A DNA stretch of 64,000 nt from Rhodospirillales bacterium 24-66-33 (GTDB lineage: Bacteria; Pseudomonadota; Alphaproteobacteria; Reyranellales; Reyranellaceae): assembly GCA_002281855.1 (NCBI GenBank), contig NCHQ01000020.1:1-64000 (forward strand), in the 5' to 3' direction. A model generated the notes under the pieces. The model was not told the DNA's origin and did not search any database. It was given only the letters and a program-made list of their open reading frames with translations. Numbering within the stretch: position 1 is the first letter of the stretch; the number at the start of each line of letters is the position of its first letter. The translations under genes and the position numbers were made by a program. Positions 45,552-53,897 of the stretch are shown piece after piece.

Positions 45552-46148
45552 TTAGCGCGCGCCGCCCGGTACCCACAGCACATCTGCCGCACCATTGTCG
45601 TTGACCCGGCGCGCCAGCACGAACAGGTGGTCCGAGAGGCGATTGATGTACTTGACCGCCTCCGGGTTGATCTCCTGCTCGGCCGCCAGATGCGTCATGC
45701 AGCGCTCGGCGCGCCGCGCCACGGTCCGGGCGAGATGCAGCCACGAGGCGGTTTCGCTGCCGCCCGGCAGGATGAAAGACTTGAGCGGCTGCAACTCGGC
45801 GTTCATCGCATCGATCTCGTGTTCGAGGCGCTCGACCTGCGAGGCCACCATGCGCAGGGCCGGCTCGTCGCGCTTGGTCTTGCCTTCGGGTGTGCAGAGG
45901 TCGGCACCGAGGTCGAACAGGTCGTTCTGGATCCGCGCCAGCATCGCGTCGGCTTCGGCGAGGCGCGGATCGGCGCTGCCGGCGCGCGTTATGGCGCTGC
46001 GCGCGAGGCCGATCACCGAATTGGCCTCGTCGGTCGTGCCATAGGCCTCGACGCGGATGTCGTGCTTGGCCACGCGTTCGCCACGTCCCAGCGACGTCAT
46101 GCCGGTGTCGCCGCCGCGCGTGTAGATGCGGTTTAGGGTAACGGCCAT
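45552..46148 (-). CDS. Cob(I)alamin adenosyltransferase (PduO type)
   Basis: A 198-residue ATP:corrinoid adenosyltransferase that makes coenzyme B12. The N-terminal TRGGDTGMTSLGRGERVAKHD (landmark, residues 10-30) and YGTTDEANS (36-44) form the ATP site, and the C-terminal RTVARRAER and INRLSDHLFVLARRVN are the signature of the PduO family, not CobA or EutT. It would supply AdoCbl to NrdJ in this window and to acyl-CoA mutases elsewhere. It lies 3 bp from the HIG1-like gene and upstream of etfBA. Confidence 0.94.
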   Translation of the reverse strand: MAVTLNRIYTRGGDTGMTSLGRGERVAKHDIRVEAYGTTDEANSVIGLARSAITRAGSADPRLAEADAMLARIQNDLFDLGADLCTPEGKTKRDEPALRMVASQVERLEHEIDAMNAELQPLKSFILPGGSETASWLHLARTVARRAERCMTHLAAEQEINPEAVKYINRLSDHLFVLARRVNDNGAADVLWVPGGAR

Positions 46149-46151
46149 CGC

Positions 46152-46364
46152 CTAGCTCCTGCTTGCCAAGTACCAGAGAATGATCAGCACGACGGTGAGG
46201 AGCTGCAGACGCACGCGCCACCACATCATGCGGTTGCTGCGGCGACTGCCCTCGATGTTGCCGTCCTGGTTGCGGCTCATGTTGATCAGGCCGGCGAACA
46301 GCGTCCCGAGCGTCGCAAACGCAGACACCAGCACGAGGACAAAAAGAACATTGGCAAGGGTCAT
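46152..46364 (-). CDS. HIG1-like twin transmembrane protein, copy A
   Basis: A 70-residue inner-membrane protein with two helices (about 4-27 and 51-67) and a short basic loop with the SNRMMWWRVRLQ segment, resembling HIG1/twin-transmembrane proteins. HIG1 proteins in mitochondria support cytochrome oxidase; the bacterial role is unclear. Its place next to the cobalamin adenosyltransferase and etfBA is, as I recall, conserved in alphaproteobacteria. A second copy at 53898-54110 has the same length, the same first 19 residues and about 48 of 70 identical positions. Confidence 0.8.
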   Translation of the reverse strand: MTLANVLFVLVLVSAFATLGTLFAGLINMSRNQDGNIEGSRRSNRMMWWRVRLQLLTVVLIILWYLASRS

Positions 46365-46370
46365 AGGGGC

Positions 46371-47774
46371 TTATCCCGCATTGTGCCTGCCCGCGCCAGT
46401 ACGGGCACCCGCCCAGGGTCGCGCATCGCGGGAGGCTGCCGTGCCGGTGGCGAGGCGGAAGATCGTCTCGGCGCTCTGCTCGGCCGACCACAACGCCGCG
46501 TGTACCGTACCGTACTCGACCGGCTCGGTCGCCTCGCCGGCGAAGAACACGCGATTTCCCAGGGGTCGGGCATGGGCAGTGCAATCGTCGGGATCGCTGC
46601 CGACGCCGGGGTAGGAATAGCCGCCGCGCGACCACGGATCGCTCAGCCAGCGCGGGAACGCCATCGCCTCGGGCTCGGGAATGTCCTCGCCGAACATCGC
46701 ACGCAGCGATTTCATGGCGACGGCGATCACTTCCGCGTCGGTCGCCTCGCGGTCGAGATGGATCGCGGTGTGGCCGTTGCAGAAACTGAGCAGGATCGGC
46801 AGGCCGGTTTCCTGCTCATGACTGACCCAGGTGTTGAAGCCGCCGCGCCTCTGCGGTGAATCCGGAAGGCGCCCGAACCATTTCGGCGACTCCGGCCAGA
46901 AGCGGCGCGGAAAGCGCAGGTAGATCTTGCCGAGAACGCCCGCCCCGTAACCGATCCGGCCGATCGCCGTCCGCTGGGCCTCGGGCGGGGCGGGATCGAG
47001 CGCCGGCAGGCCGGCGCGCAGCAGCCCGACCGGCACGGCGATCACCGCGCGGTCCGCCTCGATGCGCTCGCCGCCCTGCAGGATCGCCGTCACGCCCTCG
47101 CCCGTCCACACGACCCGCTCGACGACGGCGCCCTGGCGGATGTCCAGTCCGTGCGCGACATCGCCGATCAGGGACCGGTAGCCGCCCTTGGGCTGGGCAT
47201 TGCGCTCGAGCCCTTCGGTGGGGAACCACTCCTCCGCCGCCACCGCCTCCCAGGGCGCGCTCTGCACGCCCTCGCTCATCTCGACGAAGGTCGCGATTAC
47301 CAGCCGGTCGATCTCGGGCAGCCAGGACGCCGAAAGCAGCGGCTCGACGGCTTCACGTACGGAGATCGAGCGCGGACCGCGGACGCGGGTCAGCGCCTTG
47401 CTTTTCCAGCTCGCCCATTCGATCGCCGCCTTGAAGGCGAGCCGCCCCATGACCGCACGCCGGCGCTGGCCCTCGCGGGTCGGCGAGGTCGCCCGCTTGT
47501 CGATCAGCAGGCGCTCACCCTGCGATTCGATCAGGTCGACGCCGAGCTTCTCACACCAGAGGGTGAGCGGATTGCCGTCGACCCCGTGCACCCAGGAGCC
47601 GCCGAGATCGACGGCCGCGCCGACGCGATCGTCCGTCCAGGTCCGGCCGCCGATGCGTCCGCGCGCCTCGAACACGCTGACCGTGAAACCCGAATCCTGC
47701 AGCAGCCTCGCGGCGACCAGACCCGCCATGCCGGCACCGACCACGACGATGCACTCGCCGTTGCCCGCCCCCAT
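46371..47774 (-). CDS. FAD-dependent amine oxidase family protein
   Basis: A 467-residue flavin monoamine oxidase-like enzyme. The FAD-binding VVVGAGMAGLVAARLL begins at residue 10, followed by the GG motif RGRIGGRTWTDD; GGSWVHGVDGNPL lies near residue 55, and the C-terminus has the second FAD segment RVFFAGEATEPVEYGTVHAALWSG-like block. It resembles polyamine oxidases and plant/LSD1-type amine oxidases more than monoamine oxidase A/B. Substrate unknown. The ATG at 47774 lies 20 bp after the HAD gene stop; an in-frame ATG at 47810 inside that gene is possible. It ends 6 bp before the HIG1-like gene. Confidence 0.85.
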   Translation of the reverse strand: MGAGNGECIVVVGAGMAGLVAARLLQDSGFTVSVFEARGRIGGRTWTDDRVGAAVDLGGSWVHGVDGNPLTLWCEKLGVDLIESQGERLLIDKRATSPTREGQRRRAVMGRLAFKAAIEWASWKSKALTRVRGPRSISVREAVEPLLSASWLPEIDRLVIATFVEMSEGVQSAPWEAVAAEEWFPTEGLERNAQPKGGYRSLIGDVAHGLDIRQGAVVERVVWTGEGVTAILQGGERIEADRAVIAVPVGLLRAGLPALDPAPPEAQRTAIGRIGYGAGVLGKIYLRFPRRFWPESPKWFGRLPDSPQRRGGFNTWVSHEQETGLPILLSFCNGHTAIHLDREATDAEVIAVAMKSLRAMFGEDIPEPEAMAFPRWLSDPWSRGGYSYPGVGSDPDDCTAHARPLGNRVFFAGEATEPVEYGTVHAALWSAEQSAETIFRLATGTAASRDARPWAGARTGAGRHNAG

Positions 47775-47794
47775 CGACCAGGAGCCGGTGCGGC

Positions 47795-48448
47795 TCACCG
47801 CCCGGCCCATGCGAGCATCGGCAGCGCCGACATTGAATCGAATGTCCGGCCGCCCGCAGCCCGCAACGCCTCGACGTCGCTGTACGTGGCGCCGACATAG
47901 GCCAGTGCGCGCATGCCGGCGGAACGGGCCGCCTGAATGCCCGGCAGCGAATCCTCGACGACGGTGCAGTCGAAGGGCTGCTCGTTCATCTGTATCGCGG
48001 CATGGAGGAAAAGGTCGGGGAACGGCTTGCCGCGCGGCACCTGGCTCGAACTGAAGATGCGGCCCTCGAAGCGCGACCAAAGGCCGGTGATGCCGAGGGT
48101 GACCCGCATCTTGTCGAACCCGCCCGAGCTGGCGACGCAGGTCGCGATGCCTGCCGCCTCGATCGCATCGATCGCCTCGACGACGCCCGCAACGGGCTGC
48201 AGCGGTGCGTCACGGAAGGCCTGAACCGTGTCGGCCTGCAGGCGTTCGACGAAATCGTCAGGCAAGGCGCGGCCGAGTTCGCCTTCGACGATCTCGACGC
48301 ACGATTTCATCGAGCGGCCCATCAGGCGCCGCATCGTGTCCTCGACGTTCCAGTCGAGCCCCTCGCGCTGGAGCGCGCGGGCAAAGCAGGTGTTGGCGAG
48401 GGGCTCGCTGTCGACCAGTACCCCGTCGCAATCGAATATGACCAGCAC
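47795..48448 (-). CDS. HAD family phosphatase/phosphomutase
   Basis: A 217-residue subfamily IA haloacid dehalogenase-like hydrolase. Motif I FDCDGVLVDSE puts nucleophile Asp6 and acid/base Asp8 in place; motif II is CVASSG, motif III is the Lys in GKPFPDLF, and motif IV is VVEDSLPGI. The cap is the small helical type seen in beta-phosphoglucomutase and sugar-phosphate phosphatases. The substrate cannot be told. It begins with GTG. Gaps of 13 bp to the dioxygenase gene and 20 bp to the amine oxidase gene suggest one transcript. Confidence 0.88.
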   Translation of the reverse strand: MLVIFDCDGVLVDSEPLANTCFARALQREGLDWNVEDTMRRLMGRSMKSCVEIVEGELGRALPDDFVERLQADTVQAFRDAPLQPVAGVVEAIDAIEAAGIATCVASSGGFDKMRVTLGITGLWSRFEGRIFSSSQVPRGKPFPDLFLHAAIQMNEQPFDCTVVEDSLPGIQAARSAGMRALAYVGATYSDVEALRAAGGRTFDSMSALPMLAWAGR

Positions 48449-48461
48449 GCCCCGAGGAGTA

Positions 48462-49346
48462 TCAGTAAGGCGTGTCGCCTGCCACCGTGACCCGGTTGCC
48501 GCTGCGGGTGTGCGGCCAGTAGTCCCACATCGCGCGATGCTGGACGCAGCGATTGTCCCAGAAGGCGATGGAATTCTCCTGCCAGCGGAAGCGGCACTGG
48601 AAGAGCGGGTTCTCCATGTGTTCGTAAAGGTACCGCAGGATCGCGTCGCTCTCGTCGCGCGGCAGGCCGACCAGCGAGCGGGTGAAGCCGCGATTGACGT
48701 AGAGGCCCTTCTTGCCGGTCACCGGATGCGTCCGCACTACCGGATGGATGGCGCGGGGATACTCCGGCTTGTCGGCGACGTTGAAGTTCTTGTAGAGGCC
48801 GCGATAGACCGATTCGCCATCATGCACGGCGGTCAGCCCGTCGAGATAGGTCTTCATGCGATCCGACAGCGCCTCGTAGGCGGCGTACATGCTGGCGAAC
48901 AGCGTGTCGCCGCCCTTGGGCGGGCACTTCTTGATGTAGAGGATGCTGCCCATCGGCGGCTCGAGATCGCAGCTCACGTCGGTGTGCCAGCCCTCGCCGT
49001 TGGCGCGCGGCGAATCCTTGTCGGCATGGATGATCATCAACTCGGGCTTGCCGGGTTCGCTGGGCGCCGCGGGGTGGGTGTGCAGGTCGCCGAACAGGCG
49101 GCCGAAAGCCAGGTGCTGATCCTGGCTGATGTGCTGGTCGCGAAAGAAGATGACCAGGTTCTCTGCCAGCGCGCGATGAATCTCGTCCTGCTGCCGGTTG
49201 GAGAGCGGCTGGCTGAGGTCGATCCCGCTGATCTCCGCTCCGAGGATCGGCGTCAGCTTGTCGAGGGTGATCGTTTCGTACGGGGCGCTTTCGTCGGCGT
49301 TGTGCCGGTAACGCGGGCCGGCATTGGCGTTCAGGGATCCTGCCAT
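48462..49346 (-). CDS. TauD/TfdA family 2-oxoglutarate-dependent dioxygenase
   Basis: A 294-residue non-haem iron enzyme. The iron triad is His121, Asp123 (EGWHTDVS) and His270 (VQHRAMWDYWP), and Arg281 in HTRSGNRV should bind 2-oxoglutarate. The THPVTGKKGLYVN segment is typical of taurine/alkylsulfonate dioxygenases. It would hydroxylate the carbon next to a sulfonate, sulfate ester or ether and release sulfite, sulfate or aldehyde; the exact substrate is not readable. Its ribosome-binding site overlaps the stop codon of the Bug gene, so the two are coupled. A sulfatase gene lies 1.8 kb away. Confidence 0.9.
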   Translation of the reverse strand: MAGSLNANAGPRYRHNADESAPYETITLDKLTPILGAEISGIDLSQPLSNRQQDEIHRALAENLVIFFRDQHISQDQHLAFGRLFGDLHTHPAAPSEPGKPELMIIHADKDSPRANGEGWHTDVSCDLEPPMGSILYIKKCPPKGGDTLFASMYAAYEALSDRMKTYLDGLTAVHDGESVYRGLYKNFNVADKPEYPRAIHPVVRTHPVTGKKGLYVNRGFTRSLVGLPRDESDAILRYLYEHMENPLFQCRFRWQENSIAFWDNRCVQHRAMWDYWPHTRSGNRVTVAGDTPY

Positions 49347-49355
49347 GGGTCTCTC

Positions 49356-50324
49356 CTATTCAACCTTGATGTTGGCTCGACGGATGATCTGGCCCCAACG
49401 CTCCTTCTCGGCGCTGGCGAAAGCAGCGAACTCGGCCGGCCGCATGAGCTTCGGCGTGCCGCCCAGGGCCGCCAGGCGCTCGACGACTTCCGGCATCGCC
49501 GACACCGTGTAGAGGTCGGCGTTGATCCGGTTGACGATCTCGGCCGGCGTCCCCTTCGGCGCATAGAAGCCGGTCCAGGTCGTCAGCAGGACGTCGGGAA
49601 GCCCCGCTTCCGCCGCCGTCGGCATGGCCGGTACGGCGGCGTAGCGTTCGCGGTCGGTGACGAACAAACCCTTCAGCGCGCCGCGGTCCATCGCGATCTT
49701 GGCGTTGACGGTGTCGATCATCATGAAGGTGAGCAGGCCGCTCTGCACGTCGGGGATCGCCTGCGGGTTGCTCTTGTAGCCGACATAGACCGCGTCGACG
49801 CCCGCCGCCATCTTGTAGAGTTCGGAGGCGACGCGCGCAGGCAAGGCGCCGGCGCCGTAATTGTGCTTGCCGGGCTCGGCCTTCAGCTTCGCCGTCAGCT
49901 CGGCCGCCGTATTGATGGGGCTGTTCCTGTCGACCAGCAGTACGAAGGGCGAGGTGCCCATGCGCGAGATCGGCGCGAAGTCGGCGATCGGATCGTAGGG
50001 CAGCTTGTCGTAGATCGCAGGATTGACGACCTGCGTCATGGCCGAGGTGGCGAAGAGGGTCAGCCCGTCGGGCTTCGCGCGCGCCACCGATTCGGCCGCC
50101 GGAATGCCATTGCCGCCGCCCTTGTTGTCGATCACCACGGGCTGCCCCCACAGCGCCGAGAGGCGCTCGGCGTATATGCGGGCGCTGATGTCGGTCGCCG
50201 CGCCAGCCGGAAACGGCACGACCATGGTCACGCGCCCCGCAGGATACTTCTGCGCCTGTACGATCGCGGGCATCGCAAAGGCTGCCGCGCCCAGCCCCAT
50301 CCCGAACCGCCGTCTGCCGATCAT
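49356..50324 (-). CDS. Bug family solute-binding protein
   Basis: A 322-residue periplasmic receptor with an N-terminal signal (RRRFGMGLGAAAFAMPAIVQA, landmark at residues 4-24, with arginines that suggest Tat export). VVPFPAGAATDISARIYAERL and VVIDNKGGGNGIPAAE are the Bug signatures. It shares the fold of the receptor at 24634 but is clearly different. No TctA/TctB gene is near. It is followed by the TauD-like gene after 9 bp and is divergent from an IclR-type regulator, so the three probably handle one organic, perhaps sulfur-containing, substrate. Confidence 0.9.
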   Translation of the reverse strand: MIGRRRFGMGLGAAAFAMPAIVQAQKYPAGRVTMVVPFPAGAATDISARIYAERLSALWGQPVVIDNKGGGNGIPAAESVARAKPDGLTLFATSAMTQVVNPAIYDKLPYDPIADFAPISRMGTSPFVLLVDRNSPINTAAELTAKLKAEPGKHNYGAGALPARVASELYKMAAGVDAVYVGYKSNPQAIPDVQSGLLTFMMIDTVNAKIAMDRGALKGLFVTDRERYAAVPAMPTAAEAGLPDVLLTTWTGFYAPKGTPAEIVNRINADLYTVSAMPEVVERLAALGGTPKLMRPAEFAAFASAEKERWGQIIRRANIKVE

Positions 50325-50397
50325 GTTTCCTCGTCTTTTCTTGTTGCGACGACGTTAGACCCGTTTGACGGGCGCCGCTTCGACCAAGTCGACAGAG

Positions 50398-50410
50398 TCC
50401 GTATTACGGA
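50398..50410. promoter_or_regulatory. Putative IclR operator TCCGTATTACGGA
   Basis: Perfect 6-bp arms around one central base, in the 99-bp gap between the divergent bug and iclR genes, 13 bp upstream of the iclR ATG. Position and symmetry fit an autoregulatory site that could also control the divergent operon. Confidence 0.5.
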
Positions 50411-50423
50411 ATAGCCTCGCGCG

Positions 50424-51152
50424 ATGGCCATAGAGCCCGTCCGCCGCAGTTTCGCGATCCTCGAGGCGCTGAGCCGGCGTCCGCACGGGACGATCGCGAC
50501 CCTGTCGACCGAGACAGGCCTGCCCCGCCCCACGGTCGCGCGCCTGCTCGGCACGCTGGTCGAACTGGGATACGCGACCCAGGTCTCGCGCCTGCTGGGC
50601 TATCGCCTCACCGATCGCGTGCTCGCGCTCGCGCAAGGCATTCGCTTCATCGATCATCTCGTCGACATCGCCGCGCCGCACATGCAGCGCTTCACGCAGG
50701 ACCATGGCTGGCCGCTCTATCTCGGCTCGATCAGCCACCGCGCCATCACCATCCGCTATTCGACCGCCGCCGAGAGCCCGATGTCGTTCGAGCGGACGGC
50801 CCTGCAGCGCCGCAGTCCGATCCTCTCGGGTGCCCTCGGACGCGCCTGGCTCGCCTTCTCGACGGACGAGGAACGGCGCGCGATCCTGCGCGACCTCGGC
50901 GTCCGCCACGATGCGAAACTGGCGGCGGCCTTTGAGCGGATCCGCCGGCAAGGCCACGCCTTCTCGGTCGTGACACGTGCGGCGCGCCTGCAGGGCATCG
51001 CCGTCGCCATTCACAGGAACGAGCGTGTTCTTGGATGCATCTCGATGCGGTTCACCCGCTCCGCGATGAGCGAGGCCGCGGCCGGCGAGCGCTACGGCGC
51101 GCCGCTGACTGCGCTCGCACGCGCCATCGCCATCGACGTGGCAAACGAGTAG
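50424..51152 (+). CDS. IclR family transcriptional regulator
   Basis: A 242-residue regulator. The N-terminal winged helix (about 5-65) has SFAILEALSRRPHGTIATLSTETGLPRPTVARLL, quoted only in parts as typical of IclR; the C-terminal effector domain (about 75-240) is less conserved and has ERTALQRRSPILSGALGRAWLA. It sits between the divergent Bug/TauD genes and the co-directional sulfatase gene, 26 bp away, and probably controls both. The effector is unknown. Confidence 0.9.
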   Translation: MAIEPVRRSFAILEALSRRPHGTIATLSTETGLPRPTVARLLGTLVELGYATQVSRLLGYRLTDRVLALAQGIRFIDHLVDIAAPHMQRFTQDHGWPLYLGSISHRAITIRYSTAAESPMSFERTALQRRSPILSGALGRAWLAFSTDEERRAILRDLGVRHDAKLAAAFERIRRQGHAFSVVTRAARLQGIAVAIHRNERVLGCISMRFTRSAMSEAAAGERYGAPLTALARAIAIDVANE

Positions 51153-51178
51153 TTTGCGCGCAATTCAACGGAGGAAAC

Positions 51179-52708
51179 ATGCCGGCATTCGACGCCATCG
51201 CAACGCAGACCGTGCGCAAGGCAAACCATCTCGAACCCGCTTTCGTGCACAAGGAAGACGTCGAAGCCGCAGCGCGGAAACTCGCCGCCCGGAAGAAGAA
51301 GCCCAACATCCTGATCTACCTGATGGACGATGTCGGCTGGGGCGATTTCGGCTGCTACGGCGGCGGCGTCGCCGTGGGCGCGCCGACGCCCAACTTCGAC
51401 AAGATCGCACGCGGTGGCCTGCAACTCACCTCCTGCTATTCCGAACCCTCCTGCTCGCCGTCGCGCGCCACGCTGCACACCGGCCGCGTTCCGAACCGTC
51501 ATGGACTGCATCGTCCGCCGATGTACGGCGAACCCGGCGGCCTGCAGGGCGAGATCACCTTGCCGATGCTGCTCGGCCAGGCCGGTTACACGACGCAGGC
51601 GGTCGGCAAGTGGCATCTCGGCGAGAACGTGGAGAGCCAGCCGCAGCATGTCGGCTACGACGATTTCTACGGCTTCCTCTCCGTCTCCGACATGTACACG
51701 GAGTGGCGCGACCCGCACTTCTTCCCCGAGATCGTCTATTCGGACGCGCGCACCGAGTGGATCAAGAACATGCCCTTCAACCGCTGCTTCGTGCACGCGA
51801 CCAAGGGCAAGGAACTGACCAACGTCGAGGAGGTGACGATCCCCGTCCTCTCCGAGCTCGACGAGAAGTGGTGCAAGTATTCCGAGGCGTTCATCGAGAA
51901 GCAGGCCAAGTCGGACAAGCCGTGGCTGCTCTATCACTGCACGCGCGGCGCCCACTTCGACAACTATCCGGGCGAGAAGTTCCTCGGCAAGTCGCCGGCC
52001 AAGCATCCCTACAAGGACACGCTGCTCGAACTCGACGAGATCATGGGCCGCCTCGTCGAGGCGCTGCGCAAGTCGGGTCAGCTCGAGGACACGCTGATCT
52101 TCATCTCGTCCGACAACGGCCCGCATATGGAAACCTGGCCGGACGCCGCCTTCACGCCGTTCCGCTGCGCCAAGGGCTCGACCTGGGAAGGCGGCGTGCG
52201 CGTACCGGGCCTGATGTACTGGCCGGGCACGATCGAGGCCGGACGCCAGAGCGACGGGCTGTTCGACTTCAACGACATCGTGCCGACGGCGCTCGGCCTG
52301 GCCGGAGCCTCCGAGCTGCTGCCGTCCGACCGCTACATCGACGGCGTCGACCAGAGCTCGTTCCTGCTGGCGCCCGATGGCCTCTCCAACCGCAAGTACC
52401 ACTACTACTGGCTCAGCCAGACCTTCTCCGGCATGCGCTGCGGCGAATACAAGATGGTGCTGTCGGCCACGAGCGACAACGCGACGGACGCCTTCGGCAC
52501 CGGCGGCTTCACCGGCGTGCTGGAGCGCTACACCTATCCGAAGCTGTTCAACCTCTATCTCGACCCGAAAGAGCAGCACAATTACCTGACGCGCAAGCTG
52601 GCCTACATCGAGGCCTTCCAGCTCGGCATGCGCAACCATCTCGGCACCTTCAAGAAGTACCCCGCCAAGAAGATCATGGGCATCAAGGTGGACGACAAGC
52701 GCGAATAG
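51179..52708 (+). CDS. Type I (formylglycine) sulfatase
   Basis: A 509-residue sulfatase of the alkaline phosphatase superfamily. Cys92 in SCSPSRATLHTGR fits the CxPSR signature and should be converted to formylglycine by a maturation enzyme encoded elsewhere. Metal-binding Asp50 and Asp51 are in YLMDDVGWGD, and SSDNGPH holds the second Asp-Asn pair. An extra N-terminal stretch of about 40 residues, rich in Lys and Ala, precedes the domain and is not a signal peptide, so a cytoplasmic location is likely. GGAGGAAAC before the ATG is an excellent ribosome-binding site. Together with the TauD-like enzyme it suggests organosulfur use. Confidence 0.92.
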   Translation: MPAFDAIATQTVRKANHLEPAFVHKEDVEAAARKLAARKKKPNILIYLMDDVGWGDFGCYGGGVAVGAPTPNFDKIARGGLQLTSCYSEPSCSPSRATLHTGRVPNRHGLHRPPMYGEPGGLQGEITLPMLLGQAGYTTQAVGKWHLGENVESQPQHVGYDDFYGFLSVSDMYTEWRDPHFFPEIVYSDARTEWIKNMPFNRCFVHATKGKELTNVEEVTIPVLSELDEKWCKYSEAFIEKQAKSDKPWLLYHCTRGAHFDNYPGEKFLGKSPAKHPYKDTLLELDEIMGRLVEALRKSGQLEDTLIFISSDNGPHMETWPDAAFTPFRCAKGSTWEGGVRVPGLMYWPGTIEAGRQSDGLFDFNDIVPTALGLAGASELLPSDRYIDGVDQSSFLLAPDGLSNRKYHYYWLSQTFSGMRCGEYKMVLSATSDNATDAFGTGGFTGVLERYTYPKLFNLYLDPKEQHNYLTRKLAYIEAFQLGMRNHLGTFKKYPAKKIMGIKVDDKRE

Positions 52709-52739
52709 CGGCTTGCCGAATCGATGACCTAGAGCGGGG

Positions 52740-53456
52740 TCACCACGGTATCGAATCGCCGCGGTGATCGAAGAACCCGCCGCTGCTGCCGGGAGGGAGG
52801 CGCTCGATCGTGTCGAGCAGACGCTCGGCCGCCTGCTCCGGCGTCTGCACGTCGAGACCCGCCTTGACGAAGGGCGTCGAGAGAGATGTTGCCACCGTCC
52901 CGGGATGGAGCGCCACGCAGAGGGCGGCCGGCTGGCGGCGGCCCAGCTCGATGGCGGCCGTGCGAACGAACTGGTTGAGCGCCGCCTTCGACGCGCGGTA
53001 GCTGTACCAGCCGCCCAGCCGGTTATCGCCGATGCTTCCGACCCTCGCCGACAAGGTGGCGAACACTGATCGCCCCTGACGCGGCAGCAGCGGCAGGAAG
53101 TGCTTCATCAGCAGAGCCGGGCCGATGGCATTCACGGCGAAGGCCCTGGCCATCTGCGCCGCGTCGAGATCGCGCCACGTCTTTTCGGGCGACAGTCCGT
53201 CGTCGTGCAGGATTCCACTGGCATCGATGATCAGACGCACGTCGGCCCCGAGCGCCCCGACATGGCGCGCGGCAGCGGCAATGCTCGCCTCGTCCGTCAG
53301 GTCTAGAGGCGGTGAGCTTCGTCGCCCCAGTCCCAGCACCGCACGAAAGCGAGGGTGCGCAGAGAGACGTTGGTGCAATGCGCCGCCGATACCTCCCGAC
53401 GAGCCGACAACGATGGCAATGCCTCCCAGGAGGTGCGCGTCAGCCGCCCCAGACAT
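52740..53456 (-). CDS. Short-chain dehydrogenase/reductase
   Basis: A 238-residue classical SDR. The nucleotide-binding motif GSSGGIGG is at 18-25, NxxG-like DASGILHDDG follows, and the catalytic YSYRASK contains Tyr and Lys four residues apart, with Ser in the ATLSARVGS segment. The substrate is unknown. I use the ATG at 53456, which overlaps the upstream membrane gene by 17 bp; a start seven codons further up is possible. Base composition is like its neighbours. Confidence 0.85.
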   Translation of the reverse strand: MSGAADAHLLGGIAIVVGSSGGIGGALHQRLSAHPRFRAVLGLGRRSSPPLDLTDEASIAAAARHVGALGADVRLIIDASGILHDDGLSPEKTWRDLDAAQMARAFAVNAIGPALLMKHFLPLLPRQGRSVFATLSARVGSIGDNRLGGWYSYRASKAALNQFVRTAAIELGRRQPAALCVALHPGTVATSLSTPFVKAGLDVQTPEQAAERLLDTIERLPPGSSGGFFDHRGDSIPW

Positions 53457-53742
53457 CGTCGTAACGGGCGGTGCCATCCTTGAGCGGGAAATGCCGGTAC
53501 GTGCGATAGGCCGAGGTTCTCGAGGCCTGGTGAAAGACAAGGCCGGTGATGACGATACCGGCGGAAACGAGCACATGGAAAGCGATCAGCTCGCCGTACC
53601 AGATCCAAGCGCCGGCGCTGAGGCAGAAAATGTTGGTCCACATGACGCTGAGGAACAGCATGAGCTGGAATCGCTGAGCCGCCGGCAGCGTTCGAAGCGG
53701 GTTGACGCTGGAGTCCATGACGGCGCGATAAAGAGAACTCAT
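53440..53742 (-). CDS. Small membrane protein of unknown function
   Basis: A 100-residue protein with two hydrophobic helices (about 26-48 and 51-71) and a polar C-terminal tail ending GTARYDDVWGG. It resembles no family I can name. Its stop lies inside the SDR start region, so the two are translationally coupled. It is divergent from the second HIG1-like gene, with a gap of 155 bp that holds no clear promoter. The start at 53742 puts a short amphipathic stretch ahead of the first helix. Confidence 0.65.
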   Translation of the reverse strand: MSSLYRAVMDSSVNPLRTLPAAQRFQLMLFLSVMWTNIFCLSAGAWIWYGELIAFHVLVSAGIVITGLVFHQASRTSAYRTYRHFPLKDGTARYDDVWGG

Positions 53743-53897
53743 GTTTTGATCCTTGTGAACACTGCAACCAGTACGCGTCGGGAGCGGTGGCGGATCACGC
53801 GTGCGACATGGCGGCCCCTGCCATCGTGAGGACTTGCCGCCGAACCCTTGCACAACCACCTGCACGCAATCGACCGCCGCGTCGGTCTGGAGCCCTC

